Origin: an uncultured Bacilli bacterium
GTDB lineage: Bacteria; Bacillota_I; Bacilli_A; RF39; UBA660
Direction: 5' to 3'
Assembly (NCBI GenBank): GCA_947627435.1
Contig: CANQWB010000014.1
Span: forward strand, 1-32,370
DNA: 32,370 nt
The translations under genes and the position numbers were made by a program. A model generated the notes under the pieces. It saw only the letters and a list, made by a program, of their open reading frames with translations, made no database searches and had not been told where the DNA came from. The stretch's first letter is position 1, and each line of letters begins with the position of its first letter. This document shows positions 28,943-32,370 of the stretch, piece after piece.

Positions 28943-30662
28943 ATTTTTCTCCATTTGCATATAAACCCAATAATTTATCGTATATGCCATGTTCTACTTT
29001 ATTCAACGAATTAATGGTAATTTCTAGTGACTTTTGATATTCACCTTTATAAAATAATCTCTCTGCATATGTTAAGAATTTGTCTAAATTTTCCACTTCA
29101 CTACGATATCGATTTCCATATACAATGGCCATTTCTGCAAACATTGCTGTTTTCATCATTTCCTTGGTTGTATTATATAATTTTAAAACCAAATCTCTGG
29201 CAGTATCTACCCTCGTATTAAGTACACTAATCGTAATTGGTTTTTTCTCTAATTCTTTTACGATTTCTTTAATTGCGACTTGTGCTTCATTTAGTTCTAC
29301 AAAATAATTTTGTGGAATAATTGGTAAATTATATTCACGAATTTTAGATTTAGACTCCTTTAAAATCAAACGAACTTCTTCTAATTGTTGTCTTGCTCTA
29401 ATTTCGTCTTCTTTCATACTACCAATAGAATCTAGAATATTATCTACACTCTCTTCTAAAGCAGATAACTTAATTGTTAAACCTTCGATTTCTTTAATCA
29501 GCTTAGAATATGCGAATGTATTATTTCCTGTATGATCTTTTAATACCTTATAATCCTCATTTAATCCTTGCAATGAAGTTCGTACTTCATTTAATACTTT
29601 AATATCATCATCTGATAAATGATATAAATTTTGGATTTCATCAATTTGAGAGAAAATATCTTCCATAAGTTGGTTCATTTTTTCCAATTTACGGTTAAAT
29701 ACCTTATTGTTCTCTTCATAATTAGAACGATCCACTTTTTCTTTTTCAAAATCAGTAAATAAAGAATCAAAATAATCAGATAACACTTTTAATTCAAACA
29801 AACTATCTTCTAAATTTAATACATTGGCACGATCCATAATATCGTTAATTTTTTTATTTGCTTCGGCAACGTTGTATTCTACATTTAAATAATCCAAAGG
29901 AAATCCTTCTTCTGTCATTTGTTTATATTCCCCTAAAGCTTCTTCAATTTTCTTAGGTAAAATATTGGTAGAAAGTAAAACAATACTTGGCACTTCTTCT
30001 ACCACTACCGCCATATGCTTTAACATATCATCAATGGATTTAATAATATTTGTTACTTCAGTAAATTCATTATTTTCCATTGCTTTTTCAAAACTTTCAA
30101 AACGTTTTGCAATATTTTCAAATTGTAAATCAATTGGTTTTACGATTTCAGCATATCCATCTTTAGCACTGCTATATTTTTGATATAAATCACGATAAAT
30201 TGATTTTAAATTCGTTATAATAGCACGATTACGTTCTTCACTACTTGTAATTTCTTTGATCTCATTTAACAGAAAATCAGAATTTGTTTTTACTTTATAA
30301 ATTTCCATTTCTAGTTTGGCAATTTTATAAAGCGTACTTTTGTAATCTTGTTGAGACAAAGAATAATCTGCTTCCAACAACATATCTGTAATTTTAGGAA
30401 TCTGATTGCTGCGTATGACATCCAGTCTTTCTTTCCAATTATTGTACATAGCTTCTAGTTTTTCATTTTTTAAATAAGACTCTACCTTGGAAAGTTCTGG
30501 AACAATAGGAGCACTATCAATTTTATTTTTTTCAATTTCTAAATGTTCTAATTGTTTTTTTATTTCATGCTCTTTTCGTTTTTGAATTGCAAATAATATT
30601 CCCACAATGGCGACTACTGCTATCACGACAAATGTTACAATCATAAGAACAACAGTATCCAA
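28941..30662 (-). CDS. ezrA: Septation ring formation regulator EzrA
   Basis: A 573-residue division protein: one N-terminal membrane helix (about 4-26, extracellular N-terminus) followed by long spectrin-like coiled-coil repeats in the cytoplasm. In Bacillus it binds FtsZ and PBP1 and limits Z-ring placement. The C-terminal patch AMFAEMAIVYGNRYRS (the so-called QNR region) and RLFYKGEYQKSLE identify the family. The start is TTG 30662, because GAGGTGAT lies 6 nt upstream; the in-frame GTG at 30671 overlaps that ribosome binding site. It is divergent from rpsD and ends at a terminator. Confidence 0.93.
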   Translation of the reverse strand: MDTVVLMIVTFVVIAVVAIVGILFAIQKRKEHEIKKQLEHLEIEKNKIDSAPIVPELSKVESYLKNEKLEAMYNNWKERLDVIRSNQIPKITDMLLEADYSLSQQDYKSTLYKIAKLEMEIYKVKTNSDFLLNEIKEITSSEERNRAIITNLKSIYRDLYQKYSSAKDGYAEIVKPIDLQFENIAKRFESFEKAMENNEFTEVTNIIKSIDDMLKHMAVVVEEVPSIVLLSTNILPKKIEEALGEYKQMTEEGFPLDYLNVEYNVAEANKKINDIMDRANVLNLEDSLFELKVLSDYFDSLFTDFEKEKVDRSNYEENNKVFNRKLEKMNQLMEDIFSQIDEIQNLYHLSDDDIKVLNEVRTSLQGLNEDYKVLKDHTGNNTFAYSKLIKEIEGLTIKLSALEESVDNILDSIGSMKEDEIRARQQLEEVRLILKESKSKIREYNLPIIPQNYFVELNEAQVAIKEIVKELEKKPITISVLNTRVDTARDLVLKLYNTTKEMMKTAMFAEMAIVYGNRYRSEVENLDKFLTYAERLFYKGEYQKSLEITINSLNKVEHGIYDKLLGLYANGEK

Positions 30663-30772
30663 GAATATCACCTCACTATACTACACTATTATCATTCTAC
30701 CACATTTCGACTTTTTTTTACATATTTTTTGTAAATTTAACCATTTTTAACCATTTCATAAGCTTTCAGGTA

Positions 30773-30801
30773 TTGACTTATAAGGAAAAACATAATATAA
30801 T
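30773..30801 (+). promoter_or_regulatory. Strong promoter of rpsD
   Basis: TTGACT (30773-30778), 17-nt spacer, TATAAT (30796-30801). A predicted start near 30808 leaves an untranslated leader of about 155 nt. Confidence 0.85.
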
Positions 30802-30807
30802 TGTAAC

Positions 30808-30960
30808 TGCGTATTTATCTAGCAGCTCTATTTGAAGCGGATAACGTGTTTATTACCATTTGGGGTTATTGTGTAACTCTAGCTGCAGAGCGAGAATATT
30901 AAAGTATAACACCCTATCCAATGACAAATAGTCTCTTGTGCTACGCAAGAAGGAGGAGAA
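30808..30960 (+). promoter_or_regulatory. Structured leader of rpsD, probable S4 autoregulatory RNA
   Basis: The long GC-richer leader has several internal complementarities: GCAGCTC with GAGC near CTGCAGAGCG, GGATAAC with GGTTATTGTG-type segments, and TCTTGTG / CGCAAGA just before the AAGGAGGAG ribosome binding site. In Bacillota, ribosomal protein S4 binds a pseudoknot in its own mRNA leader and represses translation; the position and length here fit. I could not draw the pseudoknot with certainty. Confidence 0.55.
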
Positions 30961-30963
30961 TGT

Positions 30964-31566
30964 ATGTCAAGATACACTGGTTCTACCTATAGGAAATCTC
31001 GTCGTCTTGGATTTTCTATACTAGAAAGTGGAAAAGAATTAGCTCGTCGTCCATATGCTCCAGGGCAACATGGAAATTCTAGAGCAAAAAAACTATCTGA
31101 TTATGGAACACAATTACAAGAAAAACAAAAAGTTAGATTCTTATATGGTGTGAATGAAAAACAATTCAGAAAAACATTTGAAGAAGCTGGAAAATTAAAA
31201 GGTGTTCATGGTGAAGATTTCTTAAAATTACTAGAAAGCAGATTAGATAACTTAGTTTATCGTATTGGATTTGCTACCACTAGAAAAGGTGCAAGACAAT
31301 TAGTAAACCATGGTCACATTACTGTAAATGGTAAAAAAGTAAATATTCCATCTTACAGATGTAAACCTGGAGATGTCATTGCTGTGAAAGAACAAGCAAA
31401 AGAACACCCAGCAATTAAACAATCATTAGAAACAATCCATAATCGTGTAGAATTTATTACTTATGATGAAGCAAAAATGGCAGGAACTTATGTAAGATAT
31501 CCTGAAAGAAGCGAATTAAATGCAGATATCAATGAATCATTAATCGTTGAATTCTATAATAGATAA
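30964..31566 (+). CDS. rpsD: 30S ribosomal protein S4
   Basis: A 200-residue primary 16S rRNA-binding protein that starts assembly of the 30S body. It has the N-terminal YTGSTYRKSRRLGFSI, the RPYAPGQHG loop, and the S4 RNA-binding domain with RLDNLVYRIGFATTRKGARQLVNHGHITVNGKKVNIPSY. The N-terminus lacks the zinc-binding Cys cluster, so this is the Cys-minus form, as in Bacillus RpsD. AAGGAGGAG precedes the ATG. It is monocistronic between its own promoter and a terminator, as usual in Bacilli. Confidence 0.98.
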   Translation: MSRYTGSTYRKSRRLGFSILESGKELARRPYAPGQHGNSRAKKLSDYGTQLQEKQKVRFLYGVNEKQFRKTFEEAGKLKGVHGEDFLKLLESRLDNLVYRIGFATTRKGARQLVNHGHITVNGKKVNIPSYRCKPGDVIAVKEQAKEHPAIKQSLETIHNRVEFITYDEAKMAGTYVRYPERSELNADINESLIVEFYNR

Positions 31567-31586
31567 GAGTCACTTGACTCTTTTTT
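31565..31586 (+). terminator. Rho-independent terminator after rpsD
   Basis: Stem AAGAGTCA / TGACTCTT (31565-31572 with 31575-31582; the central bases form the loop), then TTTT. It starts within the stop codon. Confidence 0.85.
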
Positions 31587-31591
31587 GTTGC

Positions 31592-31615
31592 AAAAAAAAA
31601 TGAATCTTTCGATTC
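31592..31615 (-). terminator. Rho-independent terminator of the 201-residue unknown gene
   Basis: Stem GAATC / GATTC (31602-31606 with 31611-31615) with a GAAA tetraloop on the minus strand, followed by A and nine T. Confidence 0.8.
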
Positions 31616-32221
31616 TTAATAGGAAGTTACCCCCCCCCCATTTATTTTATACTGTAAAATTTTAGGACTTGGAAAATGAATGATCACTTTTTGTCCATCA
31701 TATATTCTACCTTTTTGAATTTTACTGAGTATATTATTTGCAAATGGAGGAACTACGGAAGCAGTTGTTTCAAAGTAACCATATTGTGGAGAATCTTCTT
31801 GCAATAAATTCTTCTTTGCATTTCGCCTAATTTGTGTATATTTACCCGTTTGATCCAATAAAATAATGGAATTGAATAATTTTTTTGCACTCATAACTTG
31901 AGATGGATAATGATGAATTAATTTATAATGATATGATAAATCCATTTCCAGATGAATTTTAAGCCCTAGATAATCTATATAACTTTGTTTACCATAGATA
32001 CCATTTAAAGATTGTTCTATTTTTTGTATTTGATTGATATCACAATCATCACTATATACCAATACCATATAAAGTACATTATTTGGTGTTTTACCATATC
32101 CTTGATATGGCATATAATAAATACATTCTAAATCAGAATTTTTTTTGAATTGTTTTACTAACTCAACTAGTTCATTACATAAATGATCTTTTTGCTCTTC
32201 AGTGATTTCAATTTTTCTCAT
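31616..32221 (-). CDS. 201-residue protein of unknown function with a G10 tract at its 3' end
   Basis: A soluble, probably cytoplasmic protein with no signal peptide or membrane helix. The N-terminal helix holds EEQKDHLCNELVELVKQFKK. The middle LYMVLVYSDDCDINQIQKIE and YLGLKIHLEMDLSY alternate in a way that faintly recalls nucleotidyltransferase-fold proteins, but the catalytic GS...DxD motif is not clear; I do not assign a function. The C-terminus is KINGGGVTSY, where the Gly codons come from ten consecutive G. Loss of one G ends the protein right after GGG; gain of one G would extend it past the present stop. The promoter is TTGCAA-17-TATAAT (32249-32277) and the ribosome binding site is AGGGGG. 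Confidence 0.7.
   Translation of the reverse strand: MRKIEITEEQKDHLCNELVELVKQFKKNSDLECIYYMPYQGYGKTPNNVLYMVLVYSDDCDINQIQKIEQSLNGIYGKQSYIDYLGLKIHLEMDLSYHYKLIHHYPSQVMSAKKLFNSIILLDQTGKYTQIRRNAKKNLLQEDSPQYGYFETTASVVPPFANNILSKIQKGRIYDGQKVIIHFPSPKILQYKINGGGVTSY
31630..31639 (-). repeat. Homopolymeric G10 tract inside a coding region (C10 on the plus strand)
   Basis: Ten G in the last codons of the 201-residue ORF. The flanks (AAAT before, TAACTTCC after, minus strand) resemble those of the tract at 11417-11426 (AAAC before, TAAATCCCC after). Confidence 0.9.
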
Positions 32222-32248
32222 TTTACTGCCCCCTACACTACTATCTTT

Positions 32249-32277
32249 ATTATAAGTTTTTTATTATAAATTTGCAA
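32249..32277 (-). promoter_or_regulatory. Promoter of the 201-residue unknown gene
   Basis: TTGCAA (32272-32277), 17-nt spacer, TATAAT (32249-32254) on the minus strand, 28 nt before the ATG. To its right, up to the window end, only a plus-strand TATAAT (32344-32349) without a clear -35 was seen. Confidence 0.65.
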
Positions 32278-32370
32278 TGCCAAAAGAAAATTTGATAGTG
32301 TAAAATTATTTGGGGGAAGACACAAAAAAAGAAAGACCAGTGTTATAATAGATTTGAAAATATAACAATA

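Overview
The window looks like chromosome from an AT-rich, endospore-forming member of the Bacillota, probably an uncultured gut lineage of the Bacilli. The evidence is Spo0A with a perfect 0A box upstream, two alpha/beta-type small acid-soluble spore proteins (one with a sigma-G-like promoter), a PdaA-like deacetylase, EzrA, ScpA/ScpB, a rhodanese-less ThiI and AGGAGG-type ribosome binding sites. Most genes lie on the minus strand, and short U-tailed hairpins mark the ends of transcription units.

Layout, left to right. 0-2 kb: a broken 5' piece of an Amidase_3 cell-wall hydrolase, then a divergent pair of a class B sortase and its probable substrate (C-terminal NPNTSD signal). 2-10 kb: a FtsX/MacB-type ABC transporter, a PdaA-like deacetylase, a phosphodiester glycosidase, and a phosphoglycerate mutase fused in frame to a membrane helix and two extracellular-type modules. 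10-11.5 kb: a prepilin-like protein whose C-terminus resembles the variable lectin domain of diversity-generating-retroelement (DGR) targets; its leader carries a run of ten G. 11.5-12.4 kb: spo0A. 12.4-19.1 kb: a four-gene unit (small prepilin, pgk, UPF0104 membrane protein, glycolipid-type glycosyltransferase) and a two-gene unit (TGS-type uridine kinase-like protein, gap). 19.2-23.7 kb: clpP, a lipoprotein with a Spo0A box inside its promoter, two SASP genes, thiI, mutY and a DUF1003 protein.

23.8-26.5 kb is an AT-rich accessory stretch next to a tRNA-Leu gene. It has a 70-residue orphan protein, a promoter-driven RNA of about 230 nt that folds on itself around a 25-codon ORF, a HAD plus HD hydrolase pair, and a second compact RNA-like transcription unit. 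26.6-32.2 kb returns to housekeeping: scpA-scpB, an RNHCP protein, a tail-anchored Pro/Glu/Val-rich protein, ezrA, rpsD with a structured leader, and an unknown 201-residue protein with a second run of ten G at its 3' end.

The best candidates for something new are: the pilin/lectin gene with a DGR-like variable tail behind a slippage-prone G tract; the membrane-tethered phosphoglycerate mutase; and the self-folded RNA at 24.26-24.49 kb, which looks like a type I toxin mRNA or an attenuator. No reverse transcriptase, transposase, CRISPR array or phage structural operon was seen.
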